DNA of 64,000 bases, taken from positions 124,001 to 188,000 of the forward strand of contig NZ_JACHIN010000013.1 of NCBI RefSeq assembly GCF_014203235.1, written 5' to 3'. Below, one piece after another: positions 31,215 to 40,420 of this stretch. Positions within the stretch are counted from its first letter, which is position 1; every line of letters starts with the position of its first letter. The notes under the pieces were generated by a model, which was not told the origin of the DNA, searched no databases, and worked only from the letters and a program-made list of their open reading frames with translations. Made by a program: the position numbers and the translations under genes. The stretch comes from Nonomuraea endophytica (GTDB lineage Bacteria > Actinomycetota > Actinomycetes > Streptosporangiales > Streptosporangiaceae).

Positions 31215-32260
31215 TTTCCCGGCACGACCCAGAACTGAAGGCGTTCGCGAGCGACAACTACGCGGGCGTCCACCCGGAGATCCTGGAGGCCATCGCCCGC
31301 GCCAACGGCGGCCACCAGATCTCCTACGGCGAAGACGTCTACACCGAGGCGCTCCAGGGCGTCTTCCGTCGGCACTTCGGCGAGCGGGCCCAGGTCTACC
31401 CGGTCTTCAACGGCACCGCCGCCAACGTGGTCTCGCTGCGCGCCATGCTCGACACGTGGCAGGCGGTCGTCTGCGCCGACACCGCCCACATCCACACCGA
31501 CGAGGGCGGCGCGCCGGAGGTGGCGGGCGGCATCAAGCTGTTCACCGTCCCCACCCCGGACGGCAAGCTCACCCCGGAGCTGATCGACACGCAGGCGTGG
31601 GGCTTCGGCGACGTGCACCGCGCCCAGCCCGGCGTCGTGTCGATCTCCAACACCACCGAGCTCGGCACCGTCTACACCCCCGCCGAGATCACCGCGATCT
31701 GCGAGCACGCCCACGGGCTCGGCCTGAAGGTCCACCTGGACGGCTCCCGCCTCACCAACGCCGCCGCCGCGCTGGACGTGCCCCTGCGCGCGCTGACCAC
31801 CGACGCGGGCGTGGACGTGCTCTCCTTCGGCGGCACGAAGATCGGGCTGCTGTACGGCGAGGCCGTCGTGGTGCTCAACCCCGACGCGGCCCGCGGCGTC
31901 GACTACATCCGCAAGACCTACATGCAGCTGTCGTCCAAGATGCGGTTCGTCTCGGCCCAGTTCGAGGCGCTGCTCGGCGGCGACCTGTGGTCGCGCAACG
32001 CCAAGCGGGCCAACGCCATGGGCCGCCGCCTGGCCGAGGCCGTGCGCGACATCCCCGGCGTCGAGGTGCCCAGGCCGGTGGAGGCCAACGCGGTCTTCGC
32101 CATCCTGCCGCCGGAGGTGACGGAGCGGCTGCAGAAGCGCTTCCGCTTCTACACCTGGAACTCGGCGATCGGTGAGGTGCGCTGGATGTGCTCCTTCGAC
32201 ACCACCGAGGCCGACGTGGACGCCTTCGCCGCCGCGGTGCGCGAGGAGATGTCGGCCTGA
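31211..32260 (+). CDS. Threonine aldolase family PLP enzyme (beta-eliminating lyase)
   Basis: GTG 31211 overlaps the SDR stop (GTGA). The 349-residue fold-type I PLP enzyme has FASDNYAGVHPEIL, GEDVYTEALQGVFRRHFG, VFNGTAANVVSL, HIHTDEGGAPEVAGG and the PLP Lys210 in LSFGGTKIGLLYGEAV. It would cleave beta-hydroxy-amino acids such as threonine to glycine and an aldehyde, or catalyse a related beta-elimination. It is the last gene of the three-gene operon. Confidence 0.9.
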   Translation: MISRHDPELKAFASDNYAGVHPEILEAIARANGGHQISYGEDVYTEALQGVFRRHFGERAQVYPVFNGTAANVVSLRAMLDTWQAVVCADTAHIHTDEGGAPEVAGGIKLFTVPTPDGKLTPELIDTQAWGFGDVHRAQPGVVSISNTTELGTVYTPAEITAICEHAHGLGLKVHLDGSRLTNAAAALDVPLRALTTDAGVDVLSFGGTKIGLLYGEAVVVLNPDAARGVDYIRKTYMQLSSKMRFVSAQFEALLGGDLWSRNAKRANAMGRRLAEAVRDIPGVEVPRPVEANAVFAILPPEVTERLQKRFRFYTWNSAIGEVRWMCSFDTTEADVDAFAAAVREEMSA

Positions 32261-32264
32261 GCCG

Positions 32265-33659
32265 TCAGGGGTGCTCGCGCAGCGCCAGGCGGGCGGCGTG
32301 GTAGCCGCCCATGCCGTGCGCCCCGCCGCCGGGCGGGGTGGAGGCGGAGCACAGGTAGACGCCGGGCAGCGGCGTGCGCCACGGCGCCGGTGACCACACC
32401 GGTCTTTTCACGAACTGGCCGAGTGAGCCGGTGCCGCCGTTGATGTCGCCGCCGACCAGGTTCGGGTCGAACCGTTCCAGGTCGGCGGTGTTCATCGTGT
32501 GCCGGGCCAGGACCCGCTCGCGGAAGCCGGGCGCGAACCGCTCGATCTGCGCCTCGATCGCCGCGCTCATGTCGGCCGGCGAGCCGCGCGGCACATGGCA
32601 GTAGGCCCACAGCGTGTGCCCGCCCCGCGTGGGATCGGCCGCGTACGGCTGCACCAGCAGCACGTACGGCCGCGGCGAGTGGCGTCCTGCCGACACCTCG
32701 GCCTCGCTCAGCGCGATCTCCTCCAGCGTGCCGCCCAGGTGGACGGTGCCCGCCCGCGCCACCTCCGGATCACTCCAGGGCACCGGACCGTCGAGCGCCC
32801 AGTCCATCTTGAACACGCCCGGCCCGTACCGGAAGCGCCGCAGCCGGTCGCGGTAGCCGGTGGGCAGCTCGGCCATCCGCAGGAACTGCCGGGGCGTCAC
32901 GTCGAGCATCACGATCGGGGCGTCCAGCTCGCGCAGGTCGCGCACCCGGTGGCCGCTCACGGTGATGCCCCCGAGCCGCCTCAGCCGCTCCACCAGCGCG
33001 TCGGCCAGCACCTGCGAACCGCCTCTGACCAGCGGCCAGCCCACCATGTGCGCGCTGGCGGCGAGCAGCATGCCGTACCCGCCCGTGATCGGCGCGCGCA
33101 GGTCCAGCACCGAGTGCGCGGCCATGCCCGCCAGCAGCGCCCGCCCCTCGACGGTGCGGAACAGCGCGCGCCCGAGCACGGTCGCGGGCAGCGCCCCGAG
33201 CAGCCCGAACCGCGCCGCCGCCACCGGAGCCCTGGGCGGCGAGAGCGGCGACAGCAGCGTCTCGACGAGCGGCAGGCCCGCGCGGGCCGCCGCCCCGATC
33301 GACGCGCGCCACGCCGCCGCGTCCCGCCCCAGCCCTTCCGCGGTACGGCCGGCGTCACGATGCACCAGCGCGGCGGGCCGGTCGTCCAGCGGATGCGCCA
33401 CGGCGACATCGGGCTGCGCGAACGGCACGATCGTGGTCAGCCCGAGCGCCCGGAAGGCGGGCGAGACCAGCGCCATGGCCAGCACCGTCGCGCCCACGTC
33501 GTGGACAAGGCCGGGCAGCGTCAGCTCCGCCGAGCGCAGCGCGCCCCCGAACCCGTCGGCCGCCTCCAGCAGCAGCACCCGGCGTCCGGCGGCGGCGAGG
33601 GTGATCGCGGCCACGAGCCCGTTGGGGCCGGAGCCGACCACCGCCGCGTCGTAGGTCAC
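32265..33659 (-). CDS. FAD-dependent NAD(P)/FAD oxidoreductase (phytoene-desaturase-like)
   Basis: GTG 33659 overlaps the upstream DUF305 stop. The 464 residues open with MTYDAAVVGSGPNGLVAAITLAAAGRRVLLLEA, the dinucleotide-binding beta-alpha-beta of the CrtI/amine-oxidase superfamily. The C-terminal CrtI-like signature is GVYLCSASTPPGGGAHGMGGYHAA. No carotenoid genes are nearby, so it is probably one of the numerous actinobacterial CrtI-like oxidases of unknown substrate. It converges on the aldolase gene with a 4-bp gap. Confidence 0.88.
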   Translation of the reverse strand: MTYDAAVVGSGPNGLVAAITLAAAGRRVLLLEAADGFGGALRSAELTLPGLVHDVGATVLAMALVSPAFRALGLTTIVPFAQPDVAVAHPLDDRPAALVHRDAGRTAEGLGRDAAAWRASIGAAARAGLPLVETLLSPLSPPRAPVAAARFGLLGALPATVLGRALFRTVEGRALLAGMAAHSVLDLRAPITGGYGMLLAASAHMVGWPLVRGGSQVLADALVERLRRLGGITVSGHRVRDLRELDAPIVMLDVTPRQFLRMAELPTGYRDRLRRFRYGPGVFKMDWALDGPVPWSDPEVARAGTVHLGGTLEEIALSEAEVSAGRHSPRPYVLLVQPYAADPTRGGHTLWAYCHVPRGSPADMSAAIEAQIERFAPGFRERVLARHTMNTADLERFDPNLVGGDINGGTGSLGQFVKRPVWSPAPWRTPLPGVYLCSASTPPGGGAHGMGGYHAARLALREHP

Positions 33660-34264
33660 AAGATGGACGGCAGCGGCTGCGCCCCGCGATGCCTGAGCAT
33701 CTCGGTCATCAGCTTGATCTCGCCGTTCTGGCCGTCGATGATCTTCTGCGCCATGTCGGTCACCTCGTCGCGCTGCGAGAGCGGCAGCAGCCCCCTGGCC
33801 ATCTGCACCCCGCCCTCGTGGTGGCGGATCATCAGCTGCAGGAACTGCACCTCGGCCTCTTTGCCCTGCAGCCCCTTGAGCTTGTCCAGCTCCTCGCGCG
33901 AGGCCATGCCGGGCATCACGCCCGCCTTCACCGGCTGCCCGCCGTGCCCGTGCCCGCTCATCCACGCCATCGGCCGCAGGTCGGTCGTCTGGCTGAGATC
34001 CCACTGCTGCAGCCAGCCGAGGAACATGCCGCGCTGGTTCGCCTGGGTGTTGATGATGTCGAAGGCGAGGTTCCGCACCTCGGGGGCGGGGCCCTTGTCC
34101 CTGATCGTGAACGACATCTCCACCGCCTGCGCGTGGTGGGTGGCCATGTCACGGGCGAACCCGGCCTCCGGCGAGGTCTCGGAAGGCGTGCCTCCCCTGC
34201 CGAAGAGCAGGAATGCGGCAATGGCCGCGAGAGCGACCGCGGCGACGGCGATGAGCTTGTTCAT
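33656..34264 (-). CDS. DUF305 secreted/membrane-anchored protein
   Basis: The 202 residues have one N-terminal hydrophobic helix (MNKLIAVAAVALAAIAAFLLFG), then the ferritin-like DUF305 helical domain: FARDMATHHAQAVEMSF, DIINTQANQRGMFLGWL, and LMIRHHEGGVQMARG. The paired MATHHAQAVEM and IRHHEGGVQM motifs could bind metal such as copper. The protein is extracytoplasmic. It is divergent from the DUF3105 gene, a frequent pairing in actinomycetes. Confidence 0.92.
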   Translation of the reverse strand: MNKLIAVAAVALAAIAAFLLFGRGGTPSETSPEAGFARDMATHHAQAVEMSFTIRDKGPAPEVRNLAFDIINTQANQRGMFLGWLQQWDLSQTTDLRPMAWMSGHGHGGQPVKAGVMPGMASREELDKLKGLQGKEAEVQFLQLMIRHHEGGVQMARGLLPLSQRDEVTDMAQKIIDGQNGEIKLMTEMLRHRGAQPLPSIL

Positions 34265-34381
34265 GTCGCTTCCAGCGTACCCAGGGCTGGCGTGAGCTCG
34301 TCGTTAAGCTTCTTATTCTCCATATACGCCCGGAGGGCATAGGGTGACCCGCAGTTGGCATGCCGATGGAGGAAAATCGCG

Positions 34382-35083
34382 ATGACGAAGGAGAAAGCGC
34401 AGGCGCGGCGCGAGCATCTGGAGAAGATGCGGGCCACGCAGAGGCGTAAGGAGCGCCGCACCGCGTTCCTCATGTGGGGAGCGGGTGGCGCGGTCATCGT
34501 GCTGCTCGTCGGCGTGGTCGGCTTCTACCTGATCAACCAGTCCAGGGCCAGCTCCCTCGACGCCGTCACCAGCGTCAAGTACGAGGCCGGGCAGCACGTG
34601 TGGAAGACGGTCTCCTACAAGGAGAACCCGCCCGTGGGCGGTGAGCACAACAACTACTGGCAGAAGTGCGACATCTACGACAAGCCCATCCACCCCGAGC
34701 ACGCGGTGCACTCGCTGGAGCACGGGGCGGTCTGGATCACCTACCGGCCCGATCTGCCCAAGGCCGAGGTCGACGCGCTGAAGAAGGTCGCCAGTGAGAC
34801 GGGCAACATCGAGTACATGCTCGTCAGCCCGTTCGCGAACCTGCCCGCTCCGATCGTGGCCTCCTCCTGGGGACACCAGCTGAAGCTGGACAAGGCCACC
34901 GACGAGAAGCTGCCCGCGTTCATCAAGAAGTACCAGAACGGCAAGGACACCCCCGAGCCGGGCGCGACCTGCGGCGGAGCCGACGCGATCACCACGACCG
35001 CCGACCAGCAGCCGCTGCCGCCCGAGCCGCAGCAGCAGCCGACCGGCAGCCCCGCCCCGACGCCGTCGTCGTCCAACCAGTAG
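34382..35083 (+). CDS. DUF3105 membrane protein
   Basis: ATG 34382 with ggagg at 34370-34374; an upstream ATG at 34355 lacks a ribosome site. The 233 residues have a Lys/Arg-rich cytoplasmic start, one membrane helix ([23 protein letters not shown]) and the DUF3105 domain with the conserved [36 protein letters not shown] and a C-terminal Cys (GATCGGAD). A Pro/Gln/Ser-rich tail follows. The two Cys may pair outside the cell. Divergent from DUF305; function unknown. Confidence 0.92.
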   Translation: MTKEKAQARREHLEKMRATQRRKERRTAFLMWGAGGAVIVLLVGVVGFYLINQSRASSLDAVTSVKYEAGQHVWKTVSYKENPPVGGEHNNYWQKCDIYDKPIHPEHAVHSLEHGAVWITYRPDLPKAEVDALKKVASETGNIEYMLVSPFANLPAPIVASSWGHQLKLDKATDEKLPAFIKKYQNGKDTPEPGATCGGADAITTTADQQPLPPEPQQQPTGSPAPTPSSSNQ

Positions 35084-35085
35084 GG

Positions 35086-36201
35086 CTAGCCGAGCACGTC
35101 CTCGATGGGCACCCACTCCAGCCCGTGCGCCTCGGCCACGGGCCGGCTGGTGAGGTGCCCTTCGTGTGTGCTGAGGCCGTGGGCCAGCGCGGGGTCCTCG
35201 CGCAGGGCCCGCGCCCAGCCCAGGTCGGCGATCGCCAGCGCGTAGGGGAGTGTCACGTTCGTCAGCGCGTACGTGGAGGTGTGCGGCACCGCGCCGGGCA
35301 TGTTGGCCACGCAGTAGAAGATCGAGTCGTGCACCCGGTAGGTGGGCTCGGCGTGGGTGGTCGGGCGCGAGTCCTCGAAGCAGCCGCCCTGGTCGATGGA
35401 GATGTCCACCAGCACCGAGCCGGGTTTCATCCTGCGTACGAGGTCGTTGGAGACCAGCTTCGGCGCCCTCGCCCCCGGCACCAGGACCGCCCCGATGACC
35501 AGGTCGGCCTCCAGCACCGCGAGCTCGACCTCCAGCGTGTTCGAGGCGACCGTCTGGCAGTGGCCCTGGTAGATGGCGTCGGCCTGGCGCAGCTTGTCGA
35601 TGTTGCGGTCCAGCAGCAGCACCTCGGCCTGCATGCCGAGCGCGATGGCGGCGGCGTTCATCCCGGAGACGCCGGCGCCGATCACCACGACGTTCGCCGC
35701 CCGCACGCCGGGCACGCCGCCCATGAGCACGCCCCTTCCACCCTTGGAACGCATCAGGTGGTAGGCGCCGACCTGGGGCGCGAGCCGTCCGGCCACCTCG
35801 GACATCGGGGCCAGCAGTGGCAGCGCGCCGTTCGCCGTCTGCACGGTCTCGTAGGCGACGCCGGTCACCCCCGACTCCAGCATCGCGCGGGTGCACGCCT
35901 CGGATGCCGCCAGGTGCAGGTACGTGAACAGCACCTGCCCTTTGCGCATCCGGTGATACTCCTCGGCCACCGGCTCCTTGACCTTCAGGACCAGATCGGC
36001 CTCGGTCCAGACGGCGTCCGCGCCGTCCAGGATGAGCGCGCCGGCGTTGGCGAAGTCGGCGTCGGGGATCGCCGAGCCCGTGCCCGCGTCCCGCTCGACG
36101 AGGACCTGGTGGCCGTGCCGTACGAGCTCGTGGACGCCCGCGGGGGTGAGAGCCACGCGGAACTCGTTGTTCTTGATCTCGCGGGGTACTCCGACCTTCA
36201 T
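35086..36201 (-). CDS. ald: Alanine dehydrogenase
   Basis: The 371-residue protein starts [20 protein letters not shown], the exact family N-terminus. It has [10 protein letters not shown] (substrate Lys), TYLHLAA, the NAD loop [19 protein letters not shown], and the C-terminal [21 protein letters not shown]. It catalyses reversible oxidative deamination of L-alanine to pyruvate and ammonia. Upstream lies an ACAAT-N5-ATTGT dyad at 36240-36254 of the kind bound by Lrp/AsnC (AldR-type) regulators. Confidence 0.95.
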   Translation of the reverse strand: MKVGVPREIKNNEFRVALTPAGVHELVRHGHQVLVERDAGTGSAIPDADFANAGALILDGADAVWTEADLVLKVKEPVAEEYHRMRKGQVLFTYLHLAASEACTRAMLESGVTGVAYETVQTANGALPLLAPMSEVAGRLAPQVGAYHLMRSKGGRGVLMGGVPGVRAANVVVIGAGVSGMNAAAIALGMQAEVLLLDRNIDKLRQADAIYQGHCQTVASNTLEVELAVLEADLVIGAVLVPGARAPKLVSNDLVRRMKPGSVLVDISIDQGGCFEDSRPTTHAEPTYRVHDSIFYCVANMPGAVPHTSTYALTNVTLPYALAIADLGWARALREDPALAHGLSTHEGHLTSRPVAEAHGLEWVPIEDVLG

Positions 36202-36239
36202 GAGACCACTCTCGACTCGCCAGTCAAACAGAACTATCG

Positions 36240-36254
36240 ACAATCTGTAATTGT
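36240..36254. promoter_or_regulatory. Lrp/AsnC-like dyad upstream of ald
   Basis: acaat-ctgta-attgt, a 15-bp inverted repeat 39 bp upstream of the ald start codon. Spacing and AT-rich arms are typical for Lrp-family sites. No lrp gene is adjacent. Confidence 0.4.
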
Positions 36255-36374
36255 TCTTCCATTCTTCCTCACACCATGGTGGAAAGTGGAGAAATTCCGG
36301 CTGATTACCCCGGTCCGGCTTGTCCTCGATAAGCTCACCGGCAGCCCGCGAACGCCAGGATGGGGTCGTCGTCC

Positions 36375-37367
36375 ATGTCGATGGAGAATCCACCGGTCTC
36401 CGACACGCCGCGGCCTGAGCAGCCGCAGGCCAGCAAGCTCACCACGATCGTCCTGATCGTCTCGCTCGTCCTGGTGATCGTGATCGCCGGTGTGCTGGGG
36501 GCGGTGGCCGTCCTCATGACCAGGAGCCCCGACGCCCCGCTGCTGGGCGCGGTGCCGCCGATGCAGCTCGCCACCCCCATTCACTTCGCGCCCGTGCGCG
36601 AGTCCAAGGAAGCGCCGTGCCCCGGTGAGGAAGCGGTCCTGGACGAGCTGAAGACCACCTGCTACCTGATCGGCAAGGGCGTCACGGTCAACGCCGTGCA
36701 GCAGATCGAGACCGTGGCCGAGGACGACGGCACGTACTCGGTCCGCATCGCCATGGCGCCCGCCTTCAAGGCGCGGGTGGCCACGATCATCCAGGAGCTC
36801 GCCGGCGACCAGCGGCCGCTGGCCGTGGTGCTGACGCCGGCGAACGTCGTCGTGGCCGCGCCGTCCGTCCTGCAGGCGATGGACGGCGACAGCGTGAGCA
36901 TCGGCCCGCTGCCGAAGGCCGAGGCGGAGGCCCTCGCCGTCCGCCTGGGCGCGGGCGGCACGGGCGTCCCCGGCACCGGAGCCCCGACCGGCACCGGATC
37001 CCCGAACACGGGGCTGCCGGACACCGGCGCGCCCAACACGGGGTCGCCGGACACCGGCGCGCCCAACACGGGGTCGCCGAACACCGGGGCCCCCAACACT
37101 GGATTGCCGAACACCGGGTTGCCCAACACCGGGTTGCCGAACACCGGCACCGGCAACCCGACCGCGACCGCGCCGGCCGCCAACACCCCGGTCGGCGCCA
37201 ACCCGACCGGCGGCTCGCTGCTGCCCGCCAAGGACAAGCGCTACCCGTCCTGCAAGGAGGCGGTGGCCGCGGGTCTCGGCCCCTACACCAAGGGCCGGCA
37301 CACCGAATACACCTGGTACGTGGACAAGGACAACAACGGCACGGCCTGCAACTCAGCCGATCTCTGA
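36375..37367 (+). CDS. Membrane protein with SecD-head-like domain, PNTG repeats and excalibur domain
   Basis: About 330 residues from ATG 36375 (starts at 36360 or 36381 also possible). Order of parts: a Pro-rich cytoplasmic start; one membrane helix (TTIVLIVSLVLVIVIAGVLGAVAV); and an outer domain resembling the SecDF P1 head (VRIAMAPAFKARVATIIQEL ... RPLAVVLTPANVVVAAPSVLQAM ... AEAEALAVRLG) with two Cys. A low-complexity five-residue repeat x-P-N/D-T-G (36960-37155) follows, then a C-terminal excalibur motif (YPSCKEAVAAG ... DKDNNGTAC) that should bind calcium. No other Sec genes are near. The role is perhaps cell-envelope sensing; unknown. Confidence 0.7.
   Translation: MSMENPPVSDTPRPEQPQASKLTTIVLIVSLVLVIVIAGVLGAVAVLMTRSPDAPLLGAVPPMQLATPIHFAPVRESKEAPCPGEEAVLDELKTTCYLIGKGVTVNAVQQIETVAEDDGTYSVRIAMAPAFKARVATIIQELAGDQRPLAVVLTPANVVVAAPSVLQAMDGDSVSIGPLPKAEAEALAVRLGAGGTGVPGTGAPTGTGSPNTGLPDTGAPNTGSPDTGAPNTGSPNTGAPNTGLPNTGLPNTGLPNTGTGNPTATAPAANTPVGANPTGGSLLPAKDKRYPSCKEAVAAGLGPYTKGRHTEYTWYVDKDNNGTACNSADL
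36960..37155 (+). repeat. 15-bp coding repeat (P-N-T-G-x)
   Basis: About ten tandem degenerate 15-bp units (cccaacaccgggttg and variants, some identical) encode alternating PNTG/PDTG with Ala, Ser or Leu spacers. They form a flexible stalk in the excalibur protein. Near-identical units suggest recent expansion and likely length variation between strains. Confidence 0.8.
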
Positions 37368-37435
37368 GCCGCGCCCGGATTGTCGGGGGCGGTGGCTAGG
37401 CTCCCCGGTGAGTCTGGCCTTCGGAGGGTTGTCAG

Positions 37436-40420
37436 GTGCGGATTCTGTTGCTCGGACCGGTGGGAGTGCGCACGGCCGCGGGGGCGTTCGTCGCGGGGCC
37501 GCCCCGCCGGCAGGCGGTCCTGGTGATGCTGGCCGCGCAAGCGCCGCACCCGGTCGCGATGACGGCGCTGATCGAGGGGTTGTGGGGCGCACGGGCGCCG
37601 CGCTCGGCGGGGCAGAGCGTCTACACGTACGTGGCCGGTCTGCGCCGGGTGCTGGAGCCGGTGCGCGGACGGCGGGAGCCGCCGAGCGTGCTGGTGGGCG
37701 GCGCGGGCGGCTATCAGCTGCGGCTGGATCCGCACCGGGTGGACTCCCGCGAGTTCACCGGGCTGGTCGATGAGGCCAGGCGGCTCGGGCAGCACGACGA
37801 TCACCCGGCCGCGCTGTCGGCTCTGGACCGGGCGCTGGGGCTGGTCAGGGGCGACCCGCTGGGCGGCGTGCCGGGCCCGTTCGCCGAGGCGGAGCGGCGG
37901 CGTCTCCAGGAGCTACAGCTGTCGGCGTCCGAGCTGCGCGCCGACGCCCTGCTGAAGACCGGCCGCGCGGACGCCGCGATCGACTCGCTCAACGGCCTGC
38001 TGGCCCACCACCCGTTGCGTGAACGGCTGCGCGAACTGCTCATGCTCTCCCTCTACCAGTGCGGACGTCCGGCGGAGGCGCTGGAGGTCTTCGCCGACGG
38101 CCGCCGCGTCCTGGCGGACGAGCTGGGCGTGGACCCGGGCACCAGCCTGCGCCACTGCCACGAGCTGATCCTCCGCGGCGACCCCGTCCCGGGGGTCGCG
38201 GGCGGAAGCACACCCGCAAAGGCGCCTGGTCAGCGCGGGCTCGCAGCGACGCCGGATTCGGGCGGGCTCGTGGAGGCGCCGGTCGGAAGGGAGATCGCTC
38301 ACGAGAGCGCGGGCTCGCAGGGCGGGCGGCCCGTGACGGCGGGGGAGGTCGGCCCCGATGGTGCGGACCCGCAGGGCAGCCGGGATCCGGTGCCGCGGCA
38401 GCTTCCCCGGGCGCTCATCGGGTTCGTGGGCCGGGCCGGGGAGCTGGCCAGGCTGACCGAGCTGGTCGCCGAGCGGGGTCATCCGCTGGTGGCGATCTCC
38501 GGGCCGCCCGGCATCGGCAAGTCCGCCCTGGCGCTGAAGCTGGCCCACGCCGTCACCGACCGCTTCCCCGACGGCCAGCTGTTCGTGAACCTGCGCGGCA
38601 GGACGCCCGGCGTGCCGCCGCTGACTCCGCTGGAGGTGCTCGGGCGGTTCCTGCGGGCGCTGGGTGTGCCGGGCAGTGCCGTACCGGTGGATCTGGACGA
38701 GGCGGCGGCCGAGTGGCGCAGCAGGATGCACGGCAGGCGCGTCCTGGTCATCCTCGACGACGCCGCCGGTCTCGACCACGTGCGGCCGCTCCTGTCACCG
38801 CCGCCGGGCACGGCCATGATCGTCACCAGCAGGGAGACGCTGGCAGCGAGCGACGACTGCGCGCAGGTCAGGCTGGAGGGGCTGCTGCCCGCCGAGGCCT
38901 CCGCGATGCTCGCCACACTCGCGGGCGCGGAGCGGGTGGCGGCGGACCCTGCCCAGGCGGAACGGCTGGCGCGCCTGTGCGACGGGCTGCCGCTGGCCCT
39001 GCGCATCTCCGGCGCGCGCCTGGCCGACCACCCGAGCTGGAGCGTCGCCGACCTGGTGACGCGGCTCGGCGACGAGCGCCGCCGCCTGCACGAGCTGCAG
39101 ATCGGCGACTTCGCCGTCCGCTCCGCGCTCATGTCGAGCTGGAGCGCCCTCCACGACAGCCCGCACCGTCGCGACCGGGCCGCCGCCCGCCTGCTGTCGC
39201 TGCTCGGCGAGCTCCACTTCCCCGAGATCACGGTCGAGTTCTCGGCCGCGCTGCTGGGCTCGGACACCGCCGAGGCGGCCGCGGCCCTGTGCCGCCTGGC
39301 CGACGCCCATCTGGTCGAACGCGGCCATGCCGAGCGTTACCACCTGCACGATCTGGTCCGCCTGTTCGCCGCGGAGCTCAGGCCGGCCGGGGCCCAGGCC
39401 GCGATGGTCAGGGCGCTGGCGTTCTGCGTGGCGTCCGCCCGGCACGCCAGCGTCCTGGTCGACCCGCATCGGGTCCAGCCCGTCATCCCTCCTGTCGAGG
39501 CCGAGCCCGCGGCCCTGGACTCCCCGCGGCAGGGCCAGGAGTGGCTGGTGGCCGAGTCGGCCAACCTCGTCTCGGCGGCCAAGCAGGCGATGTCCGGCCA
39601 GGACGACGAGATCGCCAGGCTGGGCGTCGCGCTGGCCTTCTCGCTCATGTGGTTCCAGAGCATGGCCTACCACACCATCGACATGCTGGAGTGCAACGAG
39701 CTGGCGCTGGCCGTGACCCGGCGGCTGGACGACCCGGCGCTCGCCCAGCAGGCCCACGCCTACGTGGCCGGAGCTCTGTGGATGGCCAACCGGCTGGGCG
39801 AGTCGGCCGGGCACCACGAGGCCGCGCTCGACCTGGCCAGACGGCTCGGCGACCGCTTCGGCGAGCAGCGCGCCCTGGGCAACCTCGCCAACCTGAACCT
39901 GATCTCCGAACGCTACAGCCGGACCCTGACCTTCGCGCGGGCGCAGCTGGTGATCGCCCGGGACATCGGCACGCCGGTCGGCATCCGCTACGCCCAGCTC
40001 ATGATCGGCAACGCCCTGCTGGGGCTGGGCCGTCCCGAGGAGGCGGCGGAACCCCTGGCCGAGGTCCTGGCCGGCGCGATGAGCGACGGCGACGCCTACC
40101 AGGAGGGCATGGCCCACCTGGTCCTGGGCGAGACCTGCCTGGCTCTGGGCCGGCCCGAGCGGTCGCTGAGCCGCTTCGACCACGCCGCCGCCCTGCTCGG
40201 CAGCGTGGCCAACCGCATCGGCGAGTTGCGCAACATGGTCGGCCGCACGTGTGCCCTGCGCGAGCTGGGGCGCCTGGAGGAGGCCGGGGAGCTGGCCGAG
40301 CGGGCGGCGGCCCTGGCCGCCGTACTGAAGAATCCGCGGTGGGAGGCGCGGGTCCGGGTGGAACGGCACGCGGTCCGCGAGGCGCTGGCCGTCAGCCGAA
40401 CAGTCCCTCCAGCGCGGTGA
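37436..40420 (+). CDS. AfsR/SARP-family regulator with NB-ARC and TPR domains (1)
   Basis: GTG 37436 has ggagg at 37423-37427. Of 994 residues, the N-terminal 95 form the OmpR-like winged helix (LLGPVGVRTAAGAFVAGPPRRQAVLVMLAAQ ... QSVYTYVAGLRRVL). A bacterial transcriptional activator (BTAD) helical domain follows to about 250, then a Pro/Gly linker and an NB-ARC/STAND ATPase with Walker A ISGPPGIGKSALALKLA and Walker B RRVLVILDDAAGL. The C-terminal TPRs contain HEAALDLARRLGDRFGEQRALGNLANL. Such regulators activate secondary metabolism or metabolic genes. It converges on the purine permease gene (29-bp overlap) and is a paralogue of the gene at 45903-48716. Confidence 0.93.
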   Translation: MRILLLGPVGVRTAAGAFVAGPPRRQAVLVMLAAQAPHPVAMTALIEGLWGARAPRSAGQSVYTYVAGLRRVLEPVRGRREPPSVLVGGAGGYQLRLDPHRVDSREFTGLVDEARRLGQHDDHPAALSALDRALGLVRGDPLGGVPGPFAEAERRRLQELQLSASELRADALLKTGRADAAIDSLNGLLAHHPLRERLRELLMLSLYQCGRPAEALEVFADGRRVLADELGVDPGTSLRHCHELILRGDPVPGVAGGSTPAKAPGQRGLAATPDSGGLVEAPVGREIAHESAGSQGGRPVTAGEVGPDGADPQGSRDPVPRQLPRALIGFVGRAGELARLTELVAERGHPLVAISGPPGIGKSALALKLAHAVTDRFPDGQLFVNLRGRTPGVPPLTPLEVLGRFLRALGVPGSAVPVDLDEAAAEWRSRMHGRRVLVILDDAAGLDHVRPLLSPPPGTAMIVTSRETLAASDDCAQVRLEGLLPAEASAMLATLAGAERVAADPAQAERLARLCDGLPLALRISGARLADHPSWSVADLVTRLGDERRRLHELQIGDFAVRSALMSSWSALHDSPHRRDRAAARLLSLLGELHFPEITVEFSAALLGSDTAEAAAALCRLADAHLVERGHAERYHLHDLVRLFAAELRPAGAQAAMVRALAFCVASARHASVLVDPHRVQPVIPPVEAEPAALDSPRQGQEWLVAESANLVSAAKQAMSGQDDEIARLGVALAFSLMWFQSMAYHTIDMLECNELALAVTRRLDDPALAQQAHAYVAGALWMANRLGESAGHHEAALDLARRLGDRFGEQRALGNLANLNLISERYSRTLTFARAQLVIARDIGTPVGIRYAQLMIGNALLGLGRPEEAAEPLAEVLAGAMSDGDAYQEGMAHLVLGETCLALGRPERSLSRFDHAAALLGSVANRIGELRNMVGRTCALRELGRLEEAGELAERAAALAAVLKNPRWEARVRVERHAVREALAVSRTVPPAR

